The position numbers were made by a program, and so were the translations under genes. From NCBI RefSeq assembly GCF_019801145.1, contig NZ_JAHVJQ010000001.1, positions 310,001 through 374,000 on the forward strand: 64,000 nucleotides of DNA. Direction: 5' to 3'. The stretch is from Leisingera aquaemixtae. Lineage in GTDB: Bacteria > Pseudomonadota > Alphaproteobacteria > Rhodobacterales > Rhodobacteraceae. Positions 52,628-62,612 of the stretch are shown here, piece after piece; position 1 is the first letter of the stretch, and each line of letters opens with the position of its first letter. Below the pieces are notes generated by a model that saw only the letters and a program-made list of their open reading frames with translations, had not been told where the DNA came from and searched no databases.

Positions 52628-53002
52628 TTGTATATCAACAGCTTTGACGAGCGCATTGAACGGATCAACTGGCAGCCAAGCGCTGTGCCGACCCGCCAGA
52701 TGATCGACAGCGTGCTGGCAGGCCGGCTGCCGCGGCAGCCGCGCAGTGCCGTTCTGAGCCTGGCAGGGGCTGTGACAGGCATTCTGATCGGCACCGGGCT
52801 CAAGGGCATGTTCCTGCCCGGGGTGCCCTGGGGACTGGATGCGGGGCTTGCCGGTGTCATCGGCGGCGGCCTGGCGCTGGCCGGGCTGGCGGCATCGGTG
52901 ACAGCGGCCCTGCTTGCGGCGGTCAAGGGGCAGCGGGCGCCGCGTCTGATGCAGTTTTCCTCGATGAACCTGCTGATGATCGTGGTGCTGCTGCTGAGCT
53001 GA
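52628..53002 (+). CDS. Small membrane protein with TTG start
   Basis: Protein of 124 residues, beginning (TTG) MYINSFDERIERINWQPSAV. GGAGGA lies nine bases upstream, which supports the rare TTG start; the next in-frame ATG would lose 24 residues. Two or three hydrophobic segments follow (AVLSLAGAVTGILIGTGLKG, AGLAGVIGGGLALAGLAASV, LMIVVLLLS). I do not recognise a family. A candidate CtrA box lies upstream, which may tie it to motility or cell-cycle functions. Confidence 0.7.
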   Translation: MYINSFDERIERINWQPSAVPTRQMIDSVLAGRLPRQPRSAVLSLAGAVTGILIGTGLKGMFLPGVPWGLDAGLAGVIGGGLALAGLAASVTAALLAAVKGQRAPRLMQFSSMNLLMIVVLLLS

Positions 53003-53282
53003 ACCTGACCGGTTGCTAGAGCGCGGAGCGCAGAAAGGCTTCATCTGCAATTGGAAGTACAGCGGATGGGGTTTTACCTGCGAGACCGTGCCATTGCTTC
53101 CATTTTTTTGAGGCAGGTTCCCCAGAATATGTCCAAAATCTGAGGGCTTGGGCACTTCATGAAGCAATCACCGATTTCGACGGATCATCTGCAAGGCTCA
53201 GAGTAGGCAGTCGGCGCTGCAGCGGGCTGATGAAAACAGGCCGCTTTGCCCGGGCACTGCAGGTTTTGCTGCCGGTTCTGAC

Positions 53283-53738
53283 GCGCGGTTCGTGTTCGTG
53301 TCCCGTCATCCGCTGGATACCGGCCTGTCCAACATTATGGCTGACTTTGCTGAGGGGAATGCGTTTACGCAACGGATGGATTGGCTGGGCGAGATGACCC
53401 GGCTGGAATACGAGTCTGCATGGGACTATCAGGGCAAGCTTGGCAGCCAGTTCAGAGCCCAATCCTACCGCGCTTTGGTCAGTGACCCGCAAGCTCAGAT
53501 CGCCCGGCTGTTGGAGCACGCGGGGCTGGAATGGGAAGACAGTTGCCTGTCTCCGGAAAAGTCCAGAAAAGCAGTGATCACCGCATCGCTTGTTCAAGTC
53601 CGCCAGAAAATCAACACGGGCGCGCTGGACAAGTGGAAAGCCTACGCTGCGGAGCTGGAGCCGCTAAAGGAAACTCTGGACGGCGACGAATGGCTTCGTG
53701 AATGGGAAGACTGGGACAACACGCTGCACGGCAGTTAG
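53283..53738 (+). pseudogene. Sulfotransferase remnant (C-terminal part)
   Basis: The frame from about 53283 reads ARFVFVSRHPLDTGLSNIM, the 3'-phosphate binding motif of PAPS-dependent sulfotransferases of the TPR-linked type. QSYRALVSDPQAQIARLLEHAGLEWEDSCL and a C-terminal KWKAYAAELEPL follow. The N-terminal half with the 5'-phosphosulfate loop is missing. The only possible starts (GTG at 53292) lie inside the fold, and no ribosome-binding site is seen. The 280 bases upstream to 53003 contain no gene. It is most likely a decayed gene, though a short product could still be made. Confidence 0.7.
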
Positions 53739-53742
53739 CAGC

Positions 53743-53780
53743 AAAAAAAACGGGCCGGGAAGTTCCCGGCCCGTTTTTTG
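53743..53780. terminator. Convergent terminator between the sulfotransferase remnant and the ABC operon
   Basis: Ten-pair stem ACGGGCCGGG/CCCGGCCCGT with loop AAGTT, flanked by an A-run on the left and a T-run on the right, so it works in both directions. Confidence 0.93.
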
Positions 53781-53791
53781 AAAGGGTATTT

Positions 53792-55882
53792 TTACTCCGC
53801 GGCGACCTTGATCACCGGCTTCATGCGGTCCAGCACCTCATCGCTGAGATGGCATTTGATCTGGTGGCCGCCGTCAAGGGTGCGCACCGGCGGGACCTCC
53901 TTCTCGCACAGCCCGCCCGGCACTTCGGACTTCCAGCGGCAGCGGGTCTGGAACGGGCAGCCCGGTGGCGGGTTCATCGCCGACGGGATGTCGCCTTCCA
54001 GGACGATGTGCTCTTTCTCGATTGAAGTGTCGGCGATCGGCACCGCCGACAGGAGCGCTTCGGTATAGGGGTGGTAGGGGGGCGCGAACACCTGATCGGT
54101 GTCGCCCAGCTCCACCACATGGCCGAGGTACATCACCATCACCCGGTCGGAGAGATAGCGCACGATCGAAAGATCGTGAGAGATGAACAGCAGCGTGGTT
54201 TTCTCGTTGCGCTGGATCTCCATCAAGAGGTCGGTCACCGCCGCCTGCACCGACACGTCGAGCGCCGAGACAGGCTCGTCGGCCACCACGATGCGGGCGC
54301 CGCCGGCAAAGGCGCGGGCGATGCCCACACGCTGCTTCTGGCCGCCCGACAGCTGCCGCGGCATCCGGTCGGCAAAGGCGCGGGGCAGTTTCACCAGGTC
54401 CAGAAGCTCCAGCATCCGCCTGCGGCGCTCCGCCTCGGAGTTGCCGATGCCGAAGATTTCCAGCGCCCGCATGATCTGGCGGCCAACTGTCATCGACGGG
54501 TTCAGCGTGTCGAACGGGTTCTGGAACACCATCTGCACGTCGGAGACGGTTCTGGTATCGCGCTCCTCGATCGGGATCTGCTCGATGTTGCGGTTGTCCA
54601 GCAGGATCTGGCCCTCGGTGGCGGTTTCCAGCCCCATCAGCACCTTGGCGAACGTGGACTTGCCGCAGCCGCTCTCGCCGACGATTGCCAGGGTTTCGGA
54701 CTCGCGCGCCTCGAAGCTCAGCGTCTCATTGGCCTTCACCACCTTGGTTTCGCCGCCGCCGAACAGGGCATTTGCAGCAACCTCATAGTATTTCTTGAGG
54801 TTGTCCATCTTCAGGATAACCTTGCCCGGCGCGGTCTTCTCTTTCTGCTCGCCCACGGTCAAAGGCGCGTTCCAGTCGATTTCCTGGAACTTCAGGCAGC
54901 GTGTCTCGTGCCGGTCGTTGCCATGCACAGGCGACATCGGGATCACCATGTCCTGGTCGCAGCGGCCCTCTTCGAAATAGTCGCATCGGGGACCGAAGTT
55001 GCAGCCTGGCGGGCGTTCGTGGGGCAGGGGGAAGTTGCCGGGGATCGCCACCAGCGGGCGCGAGTTCTTGTCGGCGCCGGGCAGCGGGATCGAGCGGAAC
55101 AGCGCCTGGGTATAGGGATGCTGCATCTCGTCAAAGACGTCGTGGATCGAGCCGCGTTCCACCGCCTCGCCGGAATACATCACGCAGAGACGGTCGCAGG
55201 TTTCCAGAACCAGGCCGAGGTTGTGCGAGATGAACAGCATCGAGGTGCCGTATTTCTTGCCCAGGTCCTTGACCAGCTCGACCACCGCGGCCTCCACCGT
55301 CACGTCCAGCGCCGTGGTGGGTTCATCGAGGATCAGCAATGACGGTTTGGACATCAGCGCCATCGCAATCACGATCCGCTGCTGCTGGCCGCCCGACAGC
55401 TGATGCGGGAAGGAGTTCAGCATCCGCTCCGGGTCGGGCAGGCGCACGTCGGTCACCACTTCCAGCGCGCGCTGATAGGCTTCCTTTTCGCTGACGCCCT
55501 CGTGGATCATCGGCACTTCCATCAGCTGCTTGCCGATTTTCATCGCCGGGTTCAGCGAGGCCATCGGCTCCTGATAGATCATCGCAATCTCGTTGCCGCG
55601 GATGTCGCGCAGTTCCTCGGCGCTCATCTCGCTGAGGTCGCGGCCCTTGAACTTGATGGTGCCGCCGACGATGCGGCCGTTCTTGCCCAGGTCCTGCATG
55701 ACGCCAAGCGCCACGGTGGATTTGCCGCAGCCGCTTTCGCCGACCAGGCCCACCGCCTCGCCGGGCTGCACGGTGACCGAGAAATCCATCACCGCAGGAA
55801 TCTCGCGCAGGCGGGTGAAGAAGGAGATCGACAGCTTATTAATCTCGAGGATCGGGCCGTCGTAGTCTGCCAGTTTGTTCAT
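53792..55882 (-). CDS. Peptide-type ABC transporter, fused double ATPase
   Basis: Cytoplasmic ATPase of 696 residues combining two peptide/nickel-type subunits (DppD and DppF-like). The first unit has Walker A GLVGESGCGKSTVALG, signature QLSGGQQQRIVIAMAL and Walker B LLILDEPTTALD. The second has AIVGESGCGKSTFAKVLMG, RQLSGGQKQRVGIARAFAGG and IVVADEPVSALD. Each ends with the C-terminal oligopeptide domain with cysteines (GCNFGPRCDYFEEGRC, GCPFQTRCRWKSEVPGGLC), which in some family members bind an iron-sulfur cluster. It powers import through the two permeases encoded upstream. A strong AGGGAGA site precedes the start. Confidence 0.93.
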   Translation of the reverse strand: MNKLADYDGPILEINKLSISFFTRLREIPAVMDFSVTVQPGEAVGLVGESGCGKSTVALGVMQDLGKNGRIVGGTIKFKGRDLSEMSAEELRDIRGNEIAMIYQEPMASLNPAMKIGKQLMEVPMIHEGVSEKEAYQRALEVVTDVRLPDPERMLNSFPHQLSGGQQQRIVIAMALMSKPSLLILDEPTTALDVTVEAAVVELVKDLGKKYGTSMLFISHNLGLVLETCDRLCVMYSGEAVERGSIHDVFDEMQHPYTQALFRSIPLPGADKNSRPLVAIPGNFPLPHERPPGCNFGPRCDYFEEGRCDQDMVIPMSPVHGNDRHETRCLKFQEIDWNAPLTVGEQKEKTAPGKVILKMDNLKKYYEVAANALFGGGETKVVKANETLSFEARESETLAIVGESGCGKSTFAKVLMGLETATEGQILLDNRNIEQIPIEERDTRTVSDVQMVFQNPFDTLNPSMTVGRQIMRALEIFGIGNSEAERRRRMLELLDLVKLPRAFADRMPRQLSGGQKQRVGIARAFAGGARIVVADEPVSALDVSVQAAVTDLLMEIQRNEKTTLLFISHDLSIVRYLSDRVMVMYLGHVVELGDTDQVFAPPYHPYTEALLSAVPIADTSIEKEHIVLEGDIPSAMNPPPGCPFQTRCRWKSEVPGGLCEKEVPPVRTLDGGHQIKCHLSDEVLDRMKPVIKVAAE

Positions 55883-55923
55883 GTTCTTTTCTCCCTGTTG
55901 AGGCTGGAAGGGACAGGATCCCT

Positions 55924-55970
55924 TTCATCTGGCCTCAAATATCCCGGGGGTCCGGGGGCTAGCCCCCGGA
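55924..55970 (-). repeat. Dispersed intergenic motif, copy 4, with palindrome
   Basis: On the minus strand, CCCCCGGGATATT, three variable bases and GGCCAGATGAA (55950-55924). Immediately before it is the perfect palindrome TCCGGGGGCTAGCCCCCGGA (55951-55970). It sits between the permease and ATPase genes, in the same orientation relative to transcription as the copy in the dmdA-acuI gap. Confidence 0.7.
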
Positions 55971-55984
55971 CCCGCCGGTTCGGA

Positions 55985-57202
55985 TCAATCCTTCAGGCTT
56001 TCTTCGCGCAGGCCGTCAGCCAGCAGGTTCAGGCCCAGAACCAACGTCAGCAGCGCAAAGGCGGGCGGCAGCGCCGGGTGCAGGTAGATCGACAACAGCT
56101 TGCGGCCGTCATTGATGGTCGATCCCCAGTCCGGGCTTTCCGGCGGCAGGCCGAGGCCGAAGAAGCCCAAGGTGCCCAAGAGGATGGTGGTGTAGCCGAT
56201 GCGCAGGCAGAAATCGACGATCAGCGGCCCGCGGGCGTTCGGCAGGATCTCCCACAGCATGATGTACCAGGGGCCTTCTCCGCGGGTCTGGGCGGCGGCC
56301 ACATAGTCGCGGGTTTTGATGTCCAGCGTCAGGCCGCGCACGATACGGAACACCGTGGGCGAGTTGACGAAGACCACCGAGACGAACACCACCAGAATAC
56401 CGCCGGGGATGTCGAAGAAATCGAGCACCTTCGGCAGCCCCGGGATCTTGAACCCGGTGCTGGTGTTGATCAGGTAGCCGCCGTTGGACACCAGCTGCAG
56501 ATAGAGCCAGATCGCAATGCCCAGCACACCGGCCATCAGCGGGTTGCGCAGCTTTGGCCGGGTGTAATAGCGCGAGTTCAGCAGCACCCCGATGAAGACG
56601 ATGGGGAACATGAACAGGACAATTGCCATGTAGTTCGGCACGCCGGTTGCCACGATTTCGGGCGTCACCAGCAGGTAGAACAGCAGGATCACCGGGAAGG
56701 CGAGGATCAGGTTCGCCAGGAACGACAGGATGGTGTCCAGCCGTCCGCCGTAGTAGCCGGCTGGCAGGCCCAGGGTGATGCCGACCATAAAGGCGAACAA
56801 TGTGGCCAGCGGGGCGATCTGCACGACCACCCAGGCCCCCTTGACCAGGCGGCTGAAGACGTCGCGGGCTAGGTTGTCGCCGCCCAGGAGGTACCATTGG
56901 TATTCCCCCTCGCCAACGCCACGGACCGCGGTCCCGGGCACCTTGTTCTTCATGCCCGAGACCTGGGACAGCGGGTCGTGGGTCACGATCATGTCCATCG
57001 CGCCGTAAATGCCGGTGAAGACCCAGAACATGACCAAGGCAAAACCGATCATGCCGATGGGGCTGTCGAACAGTTTGCCATAAAGCCCGAGGCGGCGCTT
57101 GAAGGCCGCAGAGAGGGCAAAGAGGATGAGAAGCGAAATCCAGACCGGCGACAGCTGGTAGAGGATCCGCGCGGTGATATCGAGTGCGCTAAGAGGTTCC
57201 AT
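55985..57202 (-). CDS. Peptide-type ABC transporter permease (DppC-like)
   Basis: Inner-membrane permease of 405 residues. It has six or more hydrophobic segments and the BPD transport signature around FRIVRGLTLDIKTRDYVAAAQTRGEGPWYIMLWEILPNARGPLI. The C-terminal FFGLGLPPESPDWGSTINDG is typical of the DppC/OppC partner. It is longer than the usual 300 residues because of an insert between membrane segments (ISTGFKIPGLPKVLDFF region). It pairs with the DppB-like permease, 15 bases upstream. Confidence 0.9.
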   Translation of the reverse strand: MEPLSALDITARILYQLSPVWISLLILFALSAAFKRRLGLYGKLFDSPIGMIGFALVMFWVFTGIYGAMDMIVTHDPLSQVSGMKNKVPGTAVRGVGEGEYQWYLLGGDNLARDVFSRLVKGAWVVVQIAPLATLFAFMVGITLGLPAGYYGGRLDTILSFLANLILAFPVILLFYLLVTPEIVATGVPNYMAIVLFMFPIVFIGVLLNSRYYTRPKLRNPLMAGVLGIAIWLYLQLVSNGGYLINTSTGFKIPGLPKVLDFFDIPGGILVVFVSVVFVNSPTVFRIVRGLTLDIKTRDYVAAAQTRGEGPWYIMLWEILPNARGPLIVDFCLRIGYTTILLGTLGFFGLGLPPESPDWGSTINDGRKLLSIYLHPALPPAFALLTLVLGLNLLADGLREESLKD

Positions 57203-57217
57203 GCTTTGCTGCCTTCC

Positions 57218-58270
57218 TTAGGAGATCCGGATACGCGGGTTGAGGTACACGTAGCCAATGTCGGAGATCATCTGGGTAATCAGAACAACGAACACGGACA
57301 CCACCGACACAGCCAGCAGCAGGTCGATGTCGTTGTTGCCGGCAGCTTGCACCAGGATGAAGCCGAAGCCTTTGTAGTTGAACAGGGTTTCCACGATCAC
57401 CACACCATTCAGCAGCCAGGGGAACTGCAGCATGATCACGGTGAAAGGCGCGATCAGCGCGTTGCGCAGAGCATGTTTGATGACGATGTTGTGGAAGCTC
57501 ACGCCCTTGAGCCGGGCGGTGCGGATGTATTGCGCGGTCATCACCTCGGTCATCGAGGCGCGGGTCATCCGGGCGATGTAGCCCATCCCGTAAAGCGCGA
57601 TGGTCAGCACCGGCAGGAAGAAGTTTTCAAAGGTGGGATTGTCGGTTGCCGCGGTTGCGGTGCCCTTGAACCACTTCAGGCCGACGGTGGACGACGTGAA
57701 AACCGCGATGAAGATAACGCCAGAGACATATTCGGGGGTTGCTGTCGTCAGAATGGAGACCGTCGACAATCCCCGGTCGGTTGCCGAGCCCTCGCGCATC
57801 CCGGCCAGAACGCCGATGATCAAGGCCGAGGGGACCATCAGAAGCAGCACCCAGCCCATCAGGCGCAGCGTGTTCTGCAGGCGCTCGGTGATGATGCTGG
57901 CCACATCCTTCTTGAAAACGCTGGAGTATCCCCAGTCCCCTTGCAGGATGCCGCAGAAGGTTGGCGCATTTGCAGCCTCCTCTGCACTGACCGCACCGGC
58001 GATGCAGCGGCCGGTGATGCCTTCCTCGCTCTCGCGGGTCCAGCCAGGCAACACGCCCAGCCATTCGCCGTAACGGCTGATCATCCAACCGCTGTGGCCG
58101 TTCTTGTCCAGCCAGCTGGCCACGGCCTCATCCGTCATGCGGAAGTTGCCCTGGGTTTTGGCGAGTTTTTCGAGGTTGGGGTAGAGGTTCGTCAAGAAGA
58201 ACACGATGAACGTCAGGCACAGGGCCGTCAGCAGCATCACGCCCGAGCGGCGGAGAATGAAAAGTCCCAT
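57218..58270 (-). CDS. Peptide-type ABC transporter permease (DppB-like)
   Basis: Inner-membrane permease of 350 residues starting MGLFILRRSGVMLLTALCLTFIVFFLTNLYPN, the standard DppB N-terminus. A periplasmic insert (about 40-115) separates it from the rest. The conserved loop ARMTRASMTEVMTAQYIRTARLKGVSFHNIVIKHALRNALIAP contacts the ATPase. It forms the channel with the DppC-like permease. A stem-loop lies between it and the substrate-binding protein gene. Confidence 0.92.
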   Translation of the reverse strand: MGLFILRRSGVMLLTALCLTFIVFFLTNLYPNLEKLAKTQGNFRMTDEAVASWLDKNGHSGWMISRYGEWLGVLPGWTRESEEGITGRCIAGAVSAEEAANAPTFCGILQGDWGYSSVFKKDVASIITERLQNTLRLMGWVLLLMVPSALIIGVLAGMREGSATDRGLSTVSILTTATPEYVSGVIFIAVFTSSTVGLKWFKGTATAATDNPTFENFFLPVLTIALYGMGYIARMTRASMTEVMTAQYIRTARLKGVSFHNIVIKHALRNALIAPFTVIMLQFPWLLNGVVIVETLFNYKGFGFILVQAAGNNDIDLLLAVSVVSVFVVLITQMISDIGYVYLNPRIRIS

Positions 58271-58341
58271 TGGGGTCCCCTGTCAGTCTGGCGGATCGGA
58301 CCCGGCTCGCGGGGCGGGTCTCTTATCTTTTAAGCTGGAAA

Positions 58342-58365
58342 GCACCGCCCCGAAGGGGGCGGTGC
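58342..58365 (-). terminator. Stem-loop between the binding-protein and permease genes
   Basis: Ten-pair stem GCACCGCCCC/GGGGCGGTGC with loop CTTC on the minus strand and no T-run directly after. Such hairpins often protect or partly end transcripts so that the binding protein is made in excess. Confidence 0.6.
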
Positions 58366-58387
58366 GGGAAGCAGGAGCCGGTCGGGC

Positions 58388-60052
58388 TTAGGCTGCCCAG
58401 CCCCATTTGTAGTGGTGATGCTCGAAGGAGACATGCATGTCCGCACCGACAACGCCTTCGCGCATGTGGCGGTACAGCGAGCGCCAGTAGGGCTGAATGG
58501 TCACGCCTTCTTCCTGGATCAGCGCCTGGCCCTTGGCCGAGATTTCACGGCGCTTGTCGGCGTCAGCAATCGAAAGGGCTTCTTCCAGCAGGGCGTCGAA
58601 CTCCGGGTTGGACCAGCCAAACTCGTTCCAGGCTTCGCCCGACTTATAGGCCAGCGCCCAGATCTGCACGCCCAGCGGGCGGTGGTTCCAGTTGGTCGAG
58701 GAGAACGGGTATTTCGCCCAGTCGTTCCAGAAAGTCGAGCCCGGCAGAACGGTCCGCTTCACCTTGAAGCCCGCATCGCGCAGCTGAGCGGCCACGGCGT
58801 CGGTGGTGTTCCGGCGCCAGTCGTCGTCGATCGACAGGATTTCGTGCTCGAAATCCATCATGCCGGCTTCTTCCATCAGCGCCTTTGCAGCAGCGGGGTC
58901 AACCTTCTGCGGCGGCAGTTCGGCGTATTCCGGATGGATTGGGCCGACATGGTGGTTCTCAGCCGGTTCGCCGCGGCCGCCATAGCCCAGTTCCAGGCAG
59001 ACCGAATTGTCGACGGCCATCTGGATTGCCTTGCGGACGCGCTTGTCGGCATAGACTTTCTTGCCATCGATTTCGGCTAGCTGGTTGGTGCGGATCACGA
59101 TCGAGGACATGGTGACAACTTCCGACTTCTTGTAGCCGAGGCCGTCCATCACATCGATGAATTCGCCAACCGATTCATAAAGCATGTCGACTTCGTCGGA
59201 TTCCAGGGCCGCCAGCCACGAGGACGGGTCGGTGCCGAAGTCGATGTACTCGATGCGGTCCAAAGCGGGCTTGCCATAGATCGCCTCACCCCACCAGGTG
59301 TGGTTGTCGTTGCGTTCCAGAACCGAGCGCACGCCGACTTCCAGCTCGGTCAGCAGGAACGGGCCGGTGCCAACGTTCTGAGTGAAGTCATTGGTCTGGA
59401 AGGAGGAATGCACGATCGCCGCCGGATAGTCGGCCATGCCTGCAATCAGCGAAATGTCGGAGGCCGGCAGGTTCAGCTTGACGGTGTGGCTGTCGACCAC
59501 TTCGATGGCGCCTTCGACTGCCTGGCCGGTGTCATTGTCGATCAGGGTTGCGAAGCGGCCGGCCATGGAGTTGCCTTCCAGACCCTTGTCGCACCAGCCG
59601 GCGATGTTGCGGGCAACATCTTCGGCGGTGAAGTCGTCGCCGTTGTTCCACTTGACGCCTTGGCGGACGTTCAGTGTGTAGACGGTGGCGTCCTCGTTGA
59701 TTTCCCAGCTTTCCAGCAGCATGCCGGTGAAAGAGCCGTCATTGTTGTATTCCACCAGGTATTCAATGGTGCCGCGGGTCTTGTTGGCCATCTGCGACCA
59801 GTCGAAGGTGCGCGGGTCCTTCAGCGGGCGGACTTCGGTCTGCACGCGCAGGGTGCCGCCCTGCTTTTTCTCTTCAGCAGCCTTAACCGGGGCGGCCATG
59901 CCGATCATCCCGTAAGCAGCCGCCGCGGTGACGCCGAAGGTGGTGGCGCGGGTCAGGAACTCCCGGCGGTCCAGCTTGCCGTCCAGCACTTCCTTGGCGT
60001 GCATCTTGGCGGCCCAATGGATCGGGGCTCCGTTGATGGTGTCTTTGGTCAT
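58388..60052 (-). CDS. ABC transporter substrate-binding protein (family 5), Tat-like signal
   Basis: Periplasmic solute-binding protein of 554 residues of the peptide/nickel (SBP_bac_5) family. The N-terminus has a 28-residue polar stretch, then [21 protein letters not shown], a twin-arginine-like motif, and processing near VKAAEEKK. The body has [50 protein letters not shown] and [10 protein letters not shown]. The substrate is unknown; the family takes peptides, opines, sugars and others. AGGGAGA precedes the start. It is the first gene of the operon. Confidence 0.92.
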   Translation of the reverse strand: MTKDTINGAPIHWAAKMHAKEVLDGKLDRREFLTRATTFGVTAAAAYGMIGMAAPVKAAEEKKQGGTLRVQTEVRPLKDPRTFDWSQMANKTRGTIEYLVEYNNDGSFTGMLLESWEINEDATVYTLNVRQGVKWNNGDDFTAEDVARNIAGWCDKGLEGNSMAGRFATLIDNDTGQAVEGAIEVVDSHTVKLNLPASDISLIAGMADYPAAIVHSSFQTNDFTQNVGTGPFLLTELEVGVRSVLERNDNHTWWGEAIYGKPALDRIEYIDFGTDPSSWLAALESDEVDMLYESVGEFIDVMDGLGYKKSEVVTMSSIVIRTNQLAEIDGKKVYADKRVRKAIQMAVDNSVCLELGYGGRGEPAENHHVGPIHPEYAELPPQKVDPAAAKALMEEAGMMDFEHEILSIDDDWRRNTTDAVAAQLRDAGFKVKRTVLPGSTFWNDWAKYPFSSTNWNHRPLGVQIWALAYKSGEAWNEFGWSNPEFDALLEEALSIADADKRREISAKGQALIQEEGVTIQPYWRSLYRHMREGVVGADMHVSFEHHHYKWGWAA

Positions 60053-60611
60053 TTAGGTCTCCCTGTCATACCGTTCTGTCTTATTGCGAAACGGGTATTG
60101 GCCCAGCCGCTGGCCAGGCGATTATAGTGTGAGTTGTGGATTATAGTTTCCCCATGCCCGCATTCCGGCAGAGATATGCCTTTTCGTCAATGCACAGTTT
60201 CGGCGTTTCCATGTAAAAATACGACATTTTTGACGTCGCTTTTCTGATTGCGGCCGGCATGCAGCCGCATACTGTTCAAAACTGCCCAGTAATGCAGCCC
60301 GGGATCAGCGCAAGATCGGGGTGCGCCTGGCGGTGCGGCGGGAATCTGCTGACGGATCAAACTATTGTGTTCCTGCTTTGAGGAAACCTGCACCGCCGGC
60401 CGCGGCTGCGGACCCCAAGTGCACTCGGTTGCCGGTCCGAAAGGATTGCCATCCGCAGCCCCCGGTTGCGAAACCCTGTCCAAGTGCTGCCTTCGCGCAT
60501 GCCCCGGCCAGCCTATCGCGTTGTTGCCGGAGGCAGGCTAAGGCGGTCGCAGGCACCGCAATTGCGGGCTCAGGGCTCGGACGCCACGTCAGGAAAACCA
60601 AGCCGAAGGTC
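60053..60611 (-). promoter_or_regulatory. Non-coding region with candidate promoter for the ABC operon
   Basis: About 560 bases between miaA and the binding-protein gene. On the minus strand two TATAAT hexamers occur (60145-60140 and 60126-60121), about 70-90 bases before the start codon. Matching -35 boxes are poor. The part from 60180 to 60250 is AT-rich (AAAAATACGACATTTTTGAC). The remaining GC-rich sequence towards miaA shows no gene I can support. Confidence 0.4.
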
Positions 60612-61472
60612 TCAGGCCAAAGAAACCTGATGCCAGCCCTTCATCCGGGCGCGGAACCAGCTTCGCTGGCGTTTGGCGAACTGACGGGTGGCGATGGCGG
60701 CACGCTCCTCGGCTTCCTCCAGCGTAAGGGTTCCTTCCGCATAGCCCATCAGCTCCGGCACCCCGATCGCCTTGCAGGAGGGTAGTGCCGGATCGTAACG
60801 GCCGCGCATGGCCTCGATCTCTGCCATCGCGCCCTGTGCGAGCATCATGCCGAAGCGCCTGCGGATGCGGGCCTCCAGCCAGTCTTTTTCCGAGTTCAGA
60901 ACCATCGCCGTACAATCCTGCAGCGGCAGCGCAGGGGCGGGGGTGCCGTCCTGCCAGTTGGCCAGCGGCCGGCCGGTGGCTTTCAGCACCTCCCAGGCCC
61001 GCTGCACCCGGGCGCGGTTCTGCAGGTCGATGCGTCTGGCGGTTTCCTGGTCCAGCTCTGCAAGCAGCGCCCCAAGCGTCATGGCATCGGCTGCGGCCCG
61101 GACCGCGGGCGGGGTGGCGGGAATCTCTGCCATGCCTTCTGTCAGTGCGGTGAAATAGAGGCCGGTGCCGCCAACGATGATCAGCCGTTCGGGTCCGTCC
61201 AGCAGCGGCAGCACCTCGCGCAGCCAGTGGCCGGCCGAATAGTCCGCATTATAGGGCACATGTCCGTAAAGCGCGTGCGGCGCCTGTGCCTCTTCCTCTG
61301 CCGAGGGGCGGGCGGTGATCACCCGCCAGCAGTCATAGACCTGGCTGGCATCGGCGTTGACGATGATGCCTCCGTGGCGGGCGGCAATGTCCAGCGCCAG
61401 CGCGGATTTTCCCGAGGCGGTCGGGCCTGCGATCAGCACAGGTTTTCCGGGGGCGATATCAGGCAGGTACAT
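60612..61472 (-). CDS. miaA: tRNA dimethylallyltransferase
   Basis: Adds a dimethylallyl group to adenosine 37 of tRNAs reading UNN codons; 286 residues. The P-loop is [19 protein letters not shown], followed by [19 protein letters not shown], the [12 protein letters not shown] loop, [16 protein letters not shown], and the C-terminal [23 protein letters not shown]. The length is normal for alphaproteobacteria. It is transcribed alone on the minus strand, divergent from pyrH. Confidence 0.94.
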   Translation of the reverse strand: MYLPDIAPGKPVLIAGPTASGKSALALDIAARHGGIIVNADASQVYDCWRVITARPSAEEEAQAPHALYGHVPYNADYSAGHWLREVLPLLDGPERLIIVGGTGLYFTALTEGMAEIPATPPAVRAAADAMTLGALLAELDQETARRIDLQNRARVQRAWEVLKATGRPLANWQDGTPAPALPLQDCTAMVLNSEKDWLEARIRRRFGMMLAQGAMAEIEAMRGRYDPALPSCKAIGVPELMGYAEGTLTLEEAEERAAIATRQFAKRQRSWFRARMKGWHQVSLA

Positions 61473-61601
61473 GCAGGCGTGATCCGTCTCTCAGTCCGGT
61501 TCCGCAAATCTGCGCGGAATCCGCGCTGCGCGGATTGAAACCGGCAGCGAATTGCTCCATTTTGCCGCGCAAATTAACCCTCACATCTTCTGGAGCGCAA
61601 C

Positions 61602-62351
61602 ATGCCTCAACCGCACGAAAAGCCGGAACTGGATCCGGCCGCCGCCTATAAACGCGTCATGCTGAAAATTTCAGGTGAGGCACTGATGGGCGACCAGGGG
61701 TTCGGCCTGCATCCGCCGACTGTGCAGCGCATCGCCCGCGAGGTGAAAACCGTGCATGATATGGGGGTCGAAATCTGCATGGTGATCGGCGGCGGCAACA
61801 TTTTCCGCGGGCTGTCCGGCTCGGCGCAGGGGATGGAGCGCACCACCGCGGATTACATGGGGATGCTGGCCACCGTGATGAACGCGCTGGCAATGCAGTC
61901 CGCGCTGGAAGGCTTGGGCGTGTTCACCCGGGTGATCTCCGCGATCCGCATGGACGAGGTTGCCGAACCCTACATCCGCCGCCGCGCTGTGCGCCACCTG
62001 GAGAAGAAACGGGTCTGCATCTTTGCTGCCGGCACCGGCAACCCCTATTTCACCACCGATACCGCCGCGACCCTGCGCGCCAACGAAATGGCGTGCGAAG
62101 CGATCTTCATGGGCAAGAACGGCGTGGACGGCGTCTATGACAAGGATCCGGCGCAGCACAACGATGCGGTCCGCTATGACGAAATCAGCTATGACGACGT
62201 GTTCGCCAAGCGGTTGAAGGTCATGGATGCCTCCGCCATCGCGCTGGCGCGCGACAACAACCTGCCGCTGATTGTGTTCCCGCTGGACGAGCCGGGCGGC
62301 TTCCGCGGTATTCTGGCGGGTGAGGGGACCTATACCAAGGTTCACGGCTAA
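61602..62351 (+). CDS. pyrH: UMP kinase
   Basis: Phosphorylates UMP to UDP with ATP; 249 residues of the amino acid kinase fold. It has [50 protein letters not shown] and [22 protein letters not shown], all characteristic of PyrH. GGAG lies upstream of the start. It is followed by frr, uppS and cdsA, the usual order after tsf. Confidence 0.96.
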   Translation: MPQPHEKPELDPAAAYKRVMLKISGEALMGDQGFGLHPPTVQRIAREVKTVHDMGVEICMVIGGGNIFRGLSGSAQGMERTTADYMGMLATVMNALAMQSALEGLGVFTRVISAIRMDEVAEPYIRRRAVRHLEKKRVCIFAAGTGNPYFTTDTAATLRANEMACEAIFMGKNGVDGVYDKDPAQHNDAVRYDEISYDDVFAKRLKVMDASAIALARDNNLPLIVFPLDEPGGFRGILAGEGTYTKVHG

Positions 62352-62370
62352 ACCGCCGCTGGACCAGCTG

Positions 62371-62402
62371 AAACCGCGTGCCTCTGGTGGCTCGCGGTTT
62401 TT
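62371..62402 (+). terminator. Terminator after pyrH
   Basis: Stem AAACCGCG/CGCGGTTT with an inner GCC/GGC extension, followed by TT and a T-rich stretch. It implies that frr is at least partly transcribed from its own promoter. Confidence 0.75.
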
Positions 62403-62612
62403 GTGTGTTTTGGCCGAGGCGCATGCGCGGAGAGCGGATCGGAGCCGTGAATTCTGCGCCAGGCAGGCTAATTCTTTCATTAAGGGGAAGACCGCCAAGG
62501 GGTAAACTTGCAGCCCCGGTGTCGGCAAATCCTCCCCAACATCGCTATACATCAGCCTTCCAATGGCTTATGAGCCAATGGAAGACCGCCTCAGATAAGG
62601 GGAGAGAGCAGC

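Noticed and set aside
60187-60483. Open frame of 98 codons between the binding-protein gene and miaA
   Set aside because: No ribosome-binding site and no recognisable family features; better explained as promoter and spacer DNA.
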